Shown here one piece after another: positions 24,580-33,045 of a stretch of DNA of 35,930 nucleotides; positions within the stretch are counted from its first letter, which is position 1, and the number at the start of each line of letters is the position of its first letter. A program made the position numbers and the translations under genes. The notes beneath the pieces were generated by a model, which saw only the letters and a list, made by a program, of their open reading frames with translations, did not search any database and was not told the DNA's origin. This DNA comes from Sphingomonadales bacterium (GTDB lineage: Bacteria; Pseudomonadota; Alphaproteobacteria; Sphingomonadales; Sphingomonadaceae). The stretch covers positions 1 to 35,930 of the forward strand of contig JAGWVC010000035.1 of the NCBI GenBank assembly GCA_018971065.1, written 5' to 3'.

Positions 24580-25466
24580 CCGGTGGCTGGCGGATTCTGG
24601 GCGACTGGGGGACGACGCGGCTGCGGCTGTGGCGGCTGGTCGCTGGCGCGGTGATCGATCGCCACGACGGACCGGGGATCGGCGCGCTCGACGGCACGCC
24701 GGCGGACACGCTGCGCGCGGCGATCGCGCCCTGGCGGACGGAGCATGGCGCCCCGGCGCGCATCGGCCTGTGCGGCATGGCTGGCGCGCGCAACGGCCTG
24801 CACGAGGCGGGCTATGTCGAATGCCCGGCCGGCGTGGCCGATTGGCGGCAGGGCGCGGCGCGGCTGGCGTTCGACGGGGTGCCGCTGACTATCGCCGCCG
24901 GCATGGCCAGCGCGCGCGACGTGATGCGGGGCGAGGAAACCCAGGTGTTCGGCGCGCTGGCCCGCTCGCCCGAACTGGCGCAAGGCGCGCAGGTCGTCGC
25001 GCTGCCCGGCACGCACAGCAAATGGGTGTGGCTGGACGATGGCTGCATTGTCGCGCTGCGCACCTTCATGACCGGCGAACTGTTCGCGCTGCTGCAACGC
25101 TCCAGCCTGTTCGCGGCCGGCAGTGCCGAGGGCGAGGGCGGCGACGGCTTCGCGGCGGGGCTGGCGCTGGCCCGTGAAACGCCGGGCGTGCTGGGCAACC
25201 TGTTCCAGCCGCGCATCGCGCAGTTGCGGCAGGGCAAGCCCGCCGCCTGGGCGCGCGAACTGCTGTCCGGGCTGCTGATCGGTGGCGAACCGGGCGAACT
25301 GCGCGCCGCCGGCTTGCTGCCCGATCGCGTTTCCGTCATCGCCGCACCGGCGCTGGCCGCCCGCTATGGCGAGGCGCTGGCCGGGTTCGGCGTGGCGTCC
25401 GTTGCTTATGCCGGCGATGATGGCGCGCTGGCCGGACTGGAGTTGCTTGATGCCGACGATCGATGA
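24576..25466 (+). CDS. dgoK: 2-dehydro-3-deoxygalactonokinase
   Basis: 296 aa from GTG 24576, overlapping the lactonase stop by 4 nt. It starts with ILGDWGTTRLRLWRL, the phosphate-1 motif (D-W-G-T-T/S-x-x-R) of the DgoK family, then RIGLCGMAGARNGL and VVALPGTHSKWVWLDDG, with the P-G-T-H-S-K-W block conserved in DgoK, then TFMTGELFALL. It transfers phosphate from ATP to C6 of 2-keto-3-deoxygalactonate. The next gene, the aldolase, starts inside its last codons (17-nt overlap), a usual dgoK-dgoA pairing. It serves the hexose branch of the pathway encoded here. Confidence 0.9.
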   Translation: MTGGWRILGDWGTTRLRLWRLVAGAVIDRHDGPGIGALDGTPADTLRAAIAPWRTEHGAPARIGLCGMAGARNGLHEAGYVECPAGVADWRQGAARLAFDGVPLTIAAGMASARDVMRGEETQVFGALARSPELAQGAQVVALPGTHSKWVWLDDGCIVALRTFMTGELFALLQRSSLFAAGSAEGEGGDGFAAGLALARETPGVLGNLFQPRIAQLRQGKPAAWARELLSGLLIGGEPGELRAAGLLPDRVSVIAAPALAARYGEALAGFGVASVAYAGDDGALAGLELLDADDR

Positions 25467-26073
25467 CCTGCTGGGGCGCGGCGCGCCGCCGATCGTGGCG
25501 ATCCTGCGCGGGGTTCGCCCCGGCGAGGCGGTGGCGGTGGCCGGCGCTCTGGTCGAGGCCGGGGTGCGGATGATCGAGGTGCCGCTGAACTCGTCCGAAC
25601 CCTTCGCCAGCATCGCGGCGATCCAGTCGGAATTCGGTGAAGCAGCGCTGATCGGCGCGGGCACGGTGCTTGATGTCGCCTCGGTCGATCGGCTGGCGGA
25701 GACCGGTGCGCGGCTGCTGGTCACACCGAACACCGTTCCGGACGTCATCGCGCGCGGCGTCGGCCACGGCATGGACGTGATGCCCGGCTTCTTGACCCCC
25801 AGCGAGGCGTTCGCGGCGGTGGCGGCGGGCGCGCGGCGGTTGAAACTGTTCCCGGCATTTGCGATGGGACCGGCCTATGTGAAGGCGGTGCGCGACGTGC
25901 TGCCGGCCGGAACCGGAATCTGGGCGGTCGGCGGCGTCAGCGCCGGCAATGCGCGCGAATGGTTCGATGCCGGCGTGCAGGGCGTGGCGCTGGGAACGGC
26001 GCTGTATCGTCCCGGAGATAGTGCCGACACGGTGCTGGCAAAGGCCCGCGCCCTGCTGGCAGCGATGGCGTGA
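25450..26073 (+). CDS. dgoA: 2-dehydro-3-deoxy-6-phosphogalactonate aldolase
   Basis: 207 aa from ATG 25450. This is a class I KDPG/KDPGal aldolase: VAILRGVRPGEA carries the substrate Arg near residue 20, MIEVPLNS the catalytic Glu43, IGAGTVL the substrate loop, and RRLKLFPAFAMGP the Schiff-base Lys132. The product is pyruvate plus glyceraldehyde-3-phosphate. Location directly after DgoK, and the sequence LRGVRP, favour the galactonate type over gluconate Eda. Length matches the family (about 205-215 aa). The GH3 gene follows after 19 nt with its own strong Shine-Dalgarno. Confidence 0.9.
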   Translation: MPTIDDLLGRGAPPIVAILRGVRPGEAVAVAGALVEAGVRMIEVPLNSSEPFASIAAIQSEFGEAALIGAGTVLDVASVDRLAETGARLLVTPNTVPDVIARGVGHGMDVMPGFLTPSEAFAAVAAGARRLKLFPAFAMGPAYVKAVRDVLPAGTGIWAVGGVSAGNAREWFDAGVQGVALGTALYRPGDSADTVLAKARALLAAMA

Positions 26074-26092
26074 TTTCAGGAGAATGCGCGTG

Positions 26093-28294
26093 ATGAAAAA
26101 GAACGGTTCGCGCGCACGGCTGGCGCTGGGCGTCGCGGCGCTGCTGGTTGCCACCGCTGGCCATGCGCAGCCCGGCACCGCGCCGGAGCAGCGCGCCGAT
26201 GCCACGTTGCGCCAGATGCAGCCCGCGGAAAAAACCGTGCTGACGCATGGCACGATGGCGATGGGCGGCGATTTCTTCGGCGTGAAGCTGCCCGATGGGG
26301 CGGTGCCGGGCGCCGGCTTTGTCCCCGGCATCCCGCGCCTCGGCGTGCCGTCGCTGCGCGAATCCGACGCCAGCCTGGGCGTCGCCTGGGTTATGGGAAT
26401 GCGCAAGGATGGCGCCACCGCGTTGCCGTCCGGGCTGGCGCAGGCCGCCACCTGGAACCCCGGCCTGCTGCGCGAAGGCGGCGCCATGATCGGCGCCGAG
26501 GCCCGCGCCAAGGGCTTCAACGTGCTGCTGGCGGGCGGCGCCAACCTGATGCGCGACCCGCGCAACGGCCGCACGTTCGAATATCTTTCGGAGGACCCGC
26601 TGCTGACCGGCACGCTGGTGGGCGCGGCGATCAGCGGCATCCAGTCGAACCACATCCTGTCCACGATCAAGCACTTCGCGATCAACGATCAGGAGACCGG
26701 GCGCAATTTCATCGACAGCCGGATCGCCGAGGCCGCCGCGCGCGAAAGCGACCTGCTGGCGTTCCAGATCGGTATCGAACAGGGCCAGCCCGGTTCGGTG
26801 ATGTGCGCCTACAACCGCGTCAATGGCGCGCACGCCTGCGACAGCGACTGGCTGCTGAACACGGTGCTGAAGCGCGACTGGCGCTTCAAGGGCTTCGTCA
26901 TGTCGGACTGGGGCGCGGTGCCGGCGCTGAGCGCGGCCGCCAACGGGCTGGACCAGCAATCGGGCGCGCAGCTCGATCGCCAGGTGTTCTTCGGCAAGCC
27001 GCTGGCCGATGCCGCCGCCGGTGACAAGGCGCTGGCAGCCCGGCTGGACGACATGAACCGCCGCGTGCTGACCGCGATCTATGCGGGCGGGCTGGACAGC
27101 AACGCCGCCACGCCGGGCGGTACCATCGACTTCGACGCCCACGGCGCCGTCGCGCTGGAGGTGGCGAAGCAGGGCATCGTGCTGCTGAAGAACACCGGCG
27201 GGGTGCTGCCGCTGGCGAAGGCCGCGAAGTCGATCGCGGTGATTGGCGGCCATGCCGACAGCGGCGTGCTTTCGGGCGGCGGCTCCAGCCAGGTCGATGG
27301 CGAGGGCGGACCGGCGCTGGCCATCCCCAATGGCGGGGAAGGGCCGATGGCGATGTTCAACCAGCAGCATTACCACCGCTCGGCACCGCTGGCGGCAATC
27401 AAGGCACAGGTGCCGGGCGCGACGGTCAGCTATCGTGACGGCCAGTACATTTCGGAAGCCGTGCAGGCCGCCGCGAAGGCCGATGTCGCCATCGTCTTCG
27501 CCACCGCCTGGCGAACCGAGGGTATGGACGCGCCCGACCTGTCGCTGCCCAACGGCCAGGACGCGCTGATCGCGGCGATAACCGCGGCTAACCCGCACAC
27601 TATCGTCGTGCTGGAAACCGGCGGCCCGGTGGCGATGCCGTGGCTGGACAAGGCGGCGGCGGTGCTGGAAGCGTGGTATCCCGGCGCGAAGGGCGGCGAA
27701 GCGATCGCCTCGGTGCTGTTCGGCGAGACCAATCCGTCGGGCCGCCTGCCGGTGACATTCCCCGCCAGCCTTGCCGACCTGCCGCGCCCGAAGCTCGACG
27801 GACAGGGCGAGATCGAGGCCAGCATGATGGCCGCGCCGCCCAAGGGGGTGACGCTGGCCGCGAACTACGACATCGAAGGGTCCGACGTCGGCTATCGCTG
27901 GAACGCGCGGGCCGGGCACAAGGCGCTGTTCGCGTTCGGCCACGGGCTTGGCTACACCACTTTCGCCAGCGACGGCCTGAAGGTCCTGGGCCTGTCGGCA
28001 AGGTTCACCGTGCGCAACACCGGGGCGCGGGCAGGGGACACCGTGGCGCAGCTCTATCTGGTCTCACGCAATGGCGCGGCGAAGCAGCGGCTGGTGGGCT
28101 ACCAGCGCGTGTCGCTGGCGCCGGGCGAAACCCGGCAGGTGGCGCTGGCGATCGACCCGCGCCTGCTGGCCGATTGGCGCGACGGTGGCTGGTCGCTGGC
28201 CGGGGGCGCCTATGGCTTCGCGCTGGGCGACAGTGCCGAGGCGCTGGGGCCGGTGGCCATCGCGCGTGAACCTGCCCGGAAATGGCGCGACTGA
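26093..28294 (+). CDS. GH3 beta-glycosidase, secreted
   Basis: 733 aa from ATG 26093, with CAGGAGAA about 9 nt upstream; ATG 26084 overlaps that site. The Sec signal ends near residue 24 (TAGHAQ). The N-terminal TIM barrel shows GVPSLRESDASLG and TIKHFAINDQETGR (the K-H-F/Y-x-x-N motif). The nucleophile Asp272 lies in VMSDWGA. The second alpha/beta sandwich begins GIVLLKNTGGVLPL. A C-terminal fibronectin-III-like domain ends the protein (TVRNTGARAGDTVAQLY). The enzyme should act in the periplasm on non-reducing beta-glucosidic or xylosidic/arabinosidic ends. Its position at the end of the galactose/arabinose operon suggests xyloglucan- or arabinogalactan-derived oligosaccharides. A strong terminator follows. 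Confidence 0.88.
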   Translation: MKKNGSRARLALGVAALLVATAGHAQPGTAPEQRADATLRQMQPAEKTVLTHGTMAMGGDFFGVKLPDGAVPGAGFVPGIPRLGVPSLRESDASLGVAWVMGMRKDGATALPSGLAQAATWNPGLLREGGAMIGAEARAKGFNVLLAGGANLMRDPRNGRTFEYLSEDPLLTGTLVGAAISGIQSNHILSTIKHFAINDQETGRNFIDSRIAEAAARESDLLAFQIGIEQGQPGSVMCAYNRVNGAHACDSDWLLNTVLKRDWRFKGFVMSDWGAVPALSAAANGLDQQSGAQLDRQVFFGKPLADAAAGDKALAARLDDMNRRVLTAIYAGGLDSNAATPGGTIDFDAHGAVALEVAKQGIVLLKNTGGVLPLAKAAKSIAVIGGHADSGVLSGGGSSQVDGEGGPALAIPNGGEGPMAMFNQQHYHRSAPLAAIKAQVPGATVSYRDGQYISEAVQAAAKADVAIVFATAWRTEGMDAPDLSLPNGQDALIAAITAANPHTIVVLETGGPVAMPWLDKAAAVLEAWYPGAKGGEAIASVLFGETNPSGRLPVTFPASLADLPRPKLDGQGEIEASMMAAPPKGVTLAANYDIEGSDVGYRWNARAGHKALFAFGHGLGYTTFASDGLKVLGLSARFTVRNTGARAGDTVAQLYLVSRNGAAKQRLVGYQRVSLAPGETRQVALAIDPRLLADWRDGGWSLAGGAYGFALGDSAEALGPVAIAREPARKWRD

Positions 28295-28315
28295 CCGCAG
28301 CTCCGGGTTGACGCA

Positions 28316-28350
28316 AAAACGCCGCGCTTCCCCGGGAAGCGCGGCGTTTT
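28316..28350. terminator. Bidirectional intrinsic terminator
   Basis: AAAACGCCGCGCTTCCC (28316-28332) and GGGAAGCGCGGCGTTTT (28334-28350) are perfect 17-nt inverted arms. The stem is G/C-rich with A/T ends that give U tracts on either strand. It sits 22 nt after the GH3 stop and 21 nt before the end of the convergent small secreted protein gene, so it can end both transcripts. Confidence 0.92.
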
Positions 28351-28370
28351 CGTTGTTCGGGCTGTGCCGC

Positions 28371-28694
28371 TTACTTGGCGGGCAGCTTGTCGAGATCGGC
28401 CTGGATCTGCGCCAGCTTGGTTTCGGTCAGCGCATCACCGGCATACTGCTGGAGCTGCTTCAGCGTCATGCTGCGGGCCATGTCGATCTGCGGATTCGAG
28501 ATCATGTCGTGGATGTACTTGTCGAGCACGGCCTTCGAGCCGGGGTTGTCAAGCAGCGTGCCGAGATCGGTGTCGGCCACCGAAAGCTTGGCGGCAGCCG
28601 GCGCGGCCGAAGCGGCGGCCGGGGCATCGGCGGCATAGGCGGGAACGGCAGCGGCAGCGGCGATCGCGGCCAGCAGGGTATAAGTCTTGCGCAT
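28371..28694 (-). CDS. Small secreted protein (107 aa), related to the 99-aa protein of the GH2 operon
   Basis: ATG 28694 has AAAGGA upstream. A clear Sec signal (MRKTYTLLAAIAAAAAVPAYA, about residues 1-21) is followed by an Ala/Pro linker to about 36. The conserved part is DTDLGTLLDNPGSKAVL (41-57), ISNPQIDMARSMTL, LQQYAGDAL and LAQIQADLDKL (94-104). The order and spacing match the 99-aa protein at 20200-20499: L-x-N-P, A-(I/V)-L, an Ile/Met-rich centre, (N/S)M(S/T), L-x-x-I-x-A-x-L. It looks all-helical. It is the last gene of the glucuronate/xylan operon, 54 nt after the GH39 gene and just before the terminator. Function unknown; an exported partner or inhibitor-like helper of the glycosidases is possible. 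Confidence 0.75.
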   Translation of the reverse strand: MRKTYTLLAAIAAAAAVPAYAADAPAAASAAPAAAKLSVADTDLGTLLDNPGSKAVLDKYIHDMISNPQIDMARSMTLKQLQQYAGDALTETKLAQIQADLDKLPAK

Positions 28695-28748
28695 TGTCAG
28701 GTCCTTTCAGGGTTGGTCTTGTTGGCGAATTCTGCACGGGCGCATTTG

Positions 28749-30269
28749 TCAGACTATTTCCACCAAGGCTACCGCCTCGGCAGGCAACACGATGGACAGT
28801 GCCCCACCCGCGCCAAGCCGCATCGGGGTGGGCGGGGCAATATCGGAGGCGCGGCGCAACCGGGCAATCTGGTCCATCGTCGGCAATGCCGGCGAACCCA
28901 TCGCCCGCCACGCCGGCAGTGCGGAGCCGCGTTCCTGATCGACGAAGCGGACCAGTGCGCGCGCGCCCGGGCGGGCGCCGGCAAAGCGCAGGTCGAGCCG
29001 GCGGGTGGCCCCCGTCACCTTGCGCACGTTCGACGCCTCGGGCAGCCCGGCGGGCTGGGTGACATCGGCCAGGTTCCACGCCAGCGCGGCCACGCTGCCG
29101 TCGGCACGGCGCGATGCCAGCACCGGGCCTTTGCCGGCCAGCCGCTCACGGCCCAGCGCGTGCAGCAGGCGATAGGTGTTGAAATTGGGCCGGGCAATGC
29201 CGCGATAGAGCGCGGGATAGCCGTTATCGCCCTCCTTCAGCAGGTGGTCGGTAACGCCCAGTTCCTCGTAAGCGCCCGAAAGCGCCCAGTGCGACATCGC
29301 CTGCAGGTGCGGCAGGCACCCGGCAACGACGTGGGCCAGCATCGCCGGGCTGTCGCACGACCATTCCGACAGCCACAGCGGCTTGCCGGCATGGGCGGAG
29401 GCCTCGATGGTCTTGCGAACTTGCGCGACGGCGGTGGGGATCACGTCGTACTGCGGCAGCGCGGCGCCGGGGCCGAACATCGGCGCCTGCCGGTCGCCGG
29501 CATAGCAATGCGTGGCGATGAAATCGAGCGGGGCGTTCTCGGCGGTGCAAAAGCTGAGAAACTCGCCGATCCACGCCACTGACGAGGTGGACGGCCCGCC
29601 GACCTGGATCGCGGCATCGACCTGCTTGATGGCGACGGCGGTGGCCTTGTACAGCGCGAAATAGTCGGCTTGCGTGCCCGACCAGAAGGCGCCGAGGTTG
29701 GGCTCGTTCCACACCTCGAACGGCCATTGGCGCACGGTGGCCAGGCCATAGCGGCCGATCAGCGCGGTGACGAACTGCCTGATGAATGCCGCCCAGGCGT
29801 CAAGGCTGGCGGGCGGGGTGACATTGCCCTTGTAGAACCCGAAGGTGCGCGGGCCGGATGCCAGCATGGCGGGCATGAAGCTCAGCTCGACATAAGGCGC
29901 GACCCCGCGCGCGACGAGGCCGTCGTAGACCTCGAACACGTTGCGGAAGTTCGGCTCCTTCGGGTTGCCGTGCAGGATCGACGGGGCGAACACCCCCAGC
30001 TCGTCGTTGAAGATGCCGTGGAAGCGCACCCGCTTCAGGCCGACATCGGCCTTCCAGCGATCGAGATCGGCGCGCCAGCTCTCGCGCAAGCTGATGGCGG
30101 CGCGGTCCGACCCGGCGCATTCCTCCCAGACGTGGTGCAGCGGCCCGGTGGCGTTGCGCAGGTCGACCGTCGCGCTGATGGTGGCGGGGGCTTCCGCGCC
30201 CAGCACGGGGCGGGCCAGCAGCGCGACGGTTGCCGTGGCCGAGGCCTGGATGAAATTGCGGCGATCCAT
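28749..30269 (-). CDS. GH39 beta-xylosidase-type glycoside hydrolase
   Basis: 506 aa from ATG 30269 with AAGGAG about 8 nt upstream. The start MDRRNFIQASATATVALLARPVLG is a Tat signal (Arg3-Arg4). The GH39 barrel shows HHVWEECAGSDRA, KRVRFHGIFNDELGVF, and acid/base Glu189 in VWNEPNLG. The nucleophile Glu302 is in LSEWSC, followed by the family's SHWALSG strand. It removes xylose (or arabinose) from the non-reducing end of xylo-oligosaccharides, probably in the periplasm. The gene starts 11 nt after GH1 in an operon with glucuronate genes, which points to glucuronoxylan as the source polymer. The fold and residues support GH39 well; the xylosidase specificity is inferred from the family. Confidence 0.87.
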   Translation of the reverse strand: MDRRNFIQASATATVALLARPVLGAEAPATISATVDLRNATGPLHHVWEECAGSDRAAISLRESWRADLDRWKADVGLKRVRFHGIFNDELGVFAPSILHGNPKEPNFRNVFEVYDGLVARGVAPYVELSFMPAMLASGPRTFGFYKGNVTPPASLDAWAAFIRQFVTALIGRYGLATVRQWPFEVWNEPNLGAFWSGTQADYFALYKATAVAIKQVDAAIQVGGPSTSSVAWIGEFLSFCTAENAPLDFIATHCYAGDRQAPMFGPGAALPQYDVIPTAVAQVRKTIEASAHAGKPLWLSEWSCDSPAMLAHVVAGCLPHLQAMSHWALSGAYEELGVTDHLLKEGDNGYPALYRGIARPNFNTYRLLHALGRERLAGKGPVLASRRADGSVAALAWNLADVTQPAGLPEASNVRKVTGATRRLDLRFAGARPGARALVRFVDQERGSALPAWRAMGSPALPTMDQIARLRRASDIAPPTPMRLGAGGALSIVLPAEAVALVEIV

Positions 30270-30280
30270 GTCGGGCTCCT

Positions 30281-31645
30281 TCAGACCGCGTTGGCGCGGG
30301 CGATGCCGCCCAGCACGGCGGCGCTGGGCTTCAGGGTGCGCTTGAACGTCTCGCGATCGACGCTGGCGAGGCCGAACTTCGGCTTGTAGCCGCGCGTCCA
30401 TTCGAAGTTGTCGATCAGCGACCAGTGGAAATAGCCCATCACCGGCACCCCGCGCCCGATCGCGGCGTGAAGCGATTTCAGCGCCTCGGGAATGTACCAG
30501 GCGCGCCAGGCGTCGTTTTCGGTTTCCAGCCCGTTCTCGGTCATCATCACCGGCTTGCCGGTGGCCCGCCAGATATATTCCAGCGTGTTGCCCACCGCCT
30601 CGGGGCGCGACATGTTCCCTACCGGATCGTCGTGCCGCACGAACGGCATGTCGGGCAGCGGCGGCAGCGGCGCGCCCTTGCCGGGCAGGCGGATCATCCG
30701 GTAGCTTTGCACTCCGGTGAAATCGCCGGCGCGCTTCACCGCCTCGGTCCAGTGGCCATAGGCGGCCTCGCGCACCTCGCGATACGGGCTGTCCTCGTTG
30801 GCGGGCTGGAAGTCGGTGACCGACAGCGTCACACCGGTCGGCAGCTTGCCGTGCGCCGCCTTGATCGCGGCATAGCCCTGTTCGTGCCCGGCAATCATGT
30901 TGGGGCGCGCGCGCAGGAAATCGGGGTGCCCGCTGGAGTGGAATTCGGGCACGTTCAGCGCCTTTGCCGCCGCCTGATGCATCGCCAGGCTGGCGGCATC
31001 GGCCTTGCGGAAATAGTCGCCGCCGCCCGGAATAGCCCGGAACACCTCGTTCACCTGCGGTTCGTTGATGGTGAACGCGCACGCCATGTCGGCCCCCAGC
31101 GTGCGCGCCACCTTGTCGCAGAACCGCGCGAACAGCCCCGCCGAATCCGGGTTGAGCCAGCCGCCCGCCTCGCCGAACCAGCGTGGCGCCGAACCGTGAA
31201 AGAAGGTGACGGCGGGCGCGATGCCATGCTGGCGGCAGGTGGCGATGACGCGGCGATAGTAGTCCAGTTCGGCCAGGCTGAACTGGCCCCGGGTGGGCTC
31301 GATCCGTGCCCATTCGACCGAGAAGCGGTACGAATTGAGGCCGATCTTCGCCAGCATCGCGATGTCCTCGGCAAAGCGGTGATAGCTGTCGCAGGCATCG
31401 CCCGATCGCTCGACGAAGGTGCTGGGGTTGAGGTTTTCCAGAAACCACAGGTCGGAATTGGTGTTGTTGCCCTCGATCTGGTGCGCGGCGGTGGAAGCGC
31501 CCCAGCGGAACCCGGCCGGGAATTTGAGTGCGCCTGCGCGCATCGGCGCAGCGGCGGTGGCAGGGCTGAGCACGGCTTCGGTGCCGACCAGGGCGGCGCT
31601 GCCGGCCACCAGCAGCGCGCGGCGGTCGAGGGTGATGTCGGTCAT
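30281..31645 (-). CDS. GH1 beta-glycosidase
   Basis: 454 aa from ATG 31645, with GGGAGA upstream. The stop of UxuB overlaps the start (ATGA). A Tat-like N-terminus MTDITLDRRALLVAGSAALVG is followed by FPAGFRWGASTAAHQIEG, the GH1 entry signature F-x-W-G-x-x-T-A-x-x-Q-I-E-G. The acid/base Glu195 is in INEPQ and the nucleophile Glu370 in TENG, followed by WSLIDNFEWTRGY, the glucose O4/O6 pocket. It is complete for the family (about 450 aa). Expected substrates are cellobiose-like, xylobiose-like or aryl beta-glucosides; the operon suggests xylan-derived material or an aldobiuronate. The signal suggests export, less usual for GH1. Confidence 0.9.
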   Translation of the reverse strand: MTDITLDRRALLVAGSAALVGTEAVLSPATAAAPMRAGALKFPAGFRWGASTAAHQIEGNNTNSDLWFLENLNPSTFVERSGDACDSYHRFAEDIAMLAKIGLNSYRFSVEWARIEPTRGQFSLAELDYYRRVIATCRQHGIAPAVTFFHGSAPRWFGEAGGWLNPDSAGLFARFCDKVARTLGADMACAFTINEPQVNEVFRAIPGGGDYFRKADAASLAMHQAAAKALNVPEFHSSGHPDFLRARPNMIAGHEQGYAAIKAAHGKLPTGVTLSVTDFQPANEDSPYREVREAAYGHWTEAVKRAGDFTGVQSYRMIRLPGKGAPLPPLPDMPFVRHDDPVGNMSRPEAVGNTLEYIWRATGKPVMMTENGLETENDAWRAWYIPEALKSLHAAIGRGVPVMGYFHWSLIDNFEWTRGYKPKFGLASVDRETFKRTLKPSAAVLGGIARANAV

Positions 31646-33045
31646 GTCGGGTCTCCCAGGGTCGGTTCTGTTATTGCTGTGGTCAGCAGGGGCAGATCGG
31701 CCGGCGTGGGGCGCCACGCCGAGGCGATGGCCCCCGCTTCGCCGAACAGCGCGGTGGCAATCCCCGCCGCGCCCGCCGCCCGCCACAGCGCGCGCAATTC
31801 CTCGCCACGCGGGTCGGACACGTGCGTGCCGTCGCGCAAATGGCGCAGCCAGGCGCCCAGCGCGGTGACGATCGCCGGGCACGCCCCGGCACCGCGCGCG
31901 GCCAGCGTCGCCAGCCAGCGCTGCGGGACCTTCTGGCTGCCGTCCATGGCGATCTGCGCCAGCCGGTGGTTCAGCGCCGGGTTGGCGAAACGGGCCAGCA
32001 GCGCGTCGGCATAAGCCGGCAGGTCCTGCCCGGGGGCGGGGGGGAAGCTGGCGGCGGCCTCGCGGCGCATCAGCGCTTCGACCAGCGGGCGCACGGCGGG
32101 ATCGGCAATCGCCTGATGCACGAACACATGGCCGCGCTCCAGGCCCAGGTAAGCCAGCGCCGAATGCGCGCCGTTCAGCATCCGCAGCTTGGCGGTCTCG
32201 AACGGGGCGATGTCGGCCACGAATTGCGCGCCGGCCAGTTCCCAGCGCGGGCGGGTGCCGGCGAAGCGGTCCTCGATCACCCATTGGCTGAACGGCTCGG
32301 TGAACACCGCGGCTTCGTCGCGCAGGCCGTCCAGTGCCTCGACAACCGCGTCGCGATCCGCCCGCGTGGTGGCGGGAACGATGCGATCGACCATGCTGGA
32401 AGGGCAGGTGCATTCGGCCGCGAACCAGCCCGACAAGCCCGGATCGTGACGTTCAAGGTATTCATGCATCAGTCCGGCAAGCTGCTGCCCGTTCTCCGCC
32501 AGGTTGTCGCAGCTCAACAGCGTCAGGCCCGGCAGCCCCGCATCGCGGCGGCGACGCAGGCCCAGCCGCAGGTAGGCGAATATGCTGTCCTCGCCCGCCA
32601 GTGCCGGGTCAAGGCTGCCGTCGGCGGCGCGGCAGTAGCCCTTCTCGGTGATGGTCAGGCTGGCGATGCGCGTGGCGGGGGCCGCCAGCGCGGCCAGCAC
32701 GTCCTGCGGCTCATAAGGCGCCACCAGCACGTGCCTTACCGCCCCGACGATCCGCGTCGTGGCCGTATCGCCCGCACGCTCGGTCACGGTGTACAGTCCG
32801 TCCTGCGGGTTCATCTGGTGCGCCACTTCGCCCGATCGTAGCGAAACGCCGGTGATCGCCCAGTCGCGATCCCCCGCCGACATCGCCCGGTCGGTGTACC
32901 AGGCCTGATGCGCGCGATGGAACGCGCCGATGCCGAAATGGACGATTCCGGCGGCCTGCGCCTCGCGGTCGTAGTCGAACCGTTCCACCTCGGCGGGCGG
33001 AAACATTGCCAGCGCAAACCGAGACAGGCGCAGATGTTCGCTCAC
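31642..33045 (-). CDS. uxuB: D-fructuronate reductase (mannitol dehydrogenase family)
   Basis: 467 aa from GTG 33045, overlapping the UxaC stop (GTGA). The Rossmann part opens GIVHFGIGAFHRAHQAWYTD, the H-F-G-x-G-x-F-H-R-A-H signature of the polyol dehydrogenase long-chain family. The catalytic K-x(4)-N-x(2)-H block is present as KLRMLNGAHSALAYLG. The family also contains mannitol and tagaturonate dehydrogenases. Between UxaC and the ManD gene it must be the D-fructuronate to D-mannonate step with NADH. Some start uncertainty remains: an upstream GTG would overlap UxaC further, but the mature fold begins with the residues above. Confidence 0.88.
   Translation of the reverse strand: MSEHLRLSRFALAMFPPAEVERFDYDREAQAAGIVHFGIGAFHRAHQAWYTDRAMSAGDRDWAITGVSLRSGEVAHQMNPQDGLYTVTERAGDTATTRIVGAVRHVLVAPYEPQDVLAALAAPATRIASLTITEKGYCRAADGSLDPALAGEDSIFAYLRLGLRRRRDAGLPGLTLLSCDNLAENGQQLAGLMHEYLERHDPGLSGWFAAECTCPSSMVDRIVPATTRADRDAVVEALDGLRDEAAVFTEPFSQWVIEDRFAGTRPRWELAGAQFVADIAPFETAKLRMLNGAHSALAYLGLERGHVFVHQAIADPAVRPLVEALMRREAAASFPPAPGQDLPAYADALLARFANPALNHRLAQIAMDGSQKVPQRWLATLAARGAGACPAIVTALGAWLRHLRDGTHVSDPRGEELRALWRAAGAAGIATALFGEAGAIASAWRPTPADLPLLTTAITEPTLGDPT

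Noticed and set aside
30281..32413. A frame extending the GH1 protein to 710 residues
   Set aside because: The added N-terminus lies within UxuB in another frame. The GH1 start at 31645 has a Shine-Dalgarno and a Tat-like signal.
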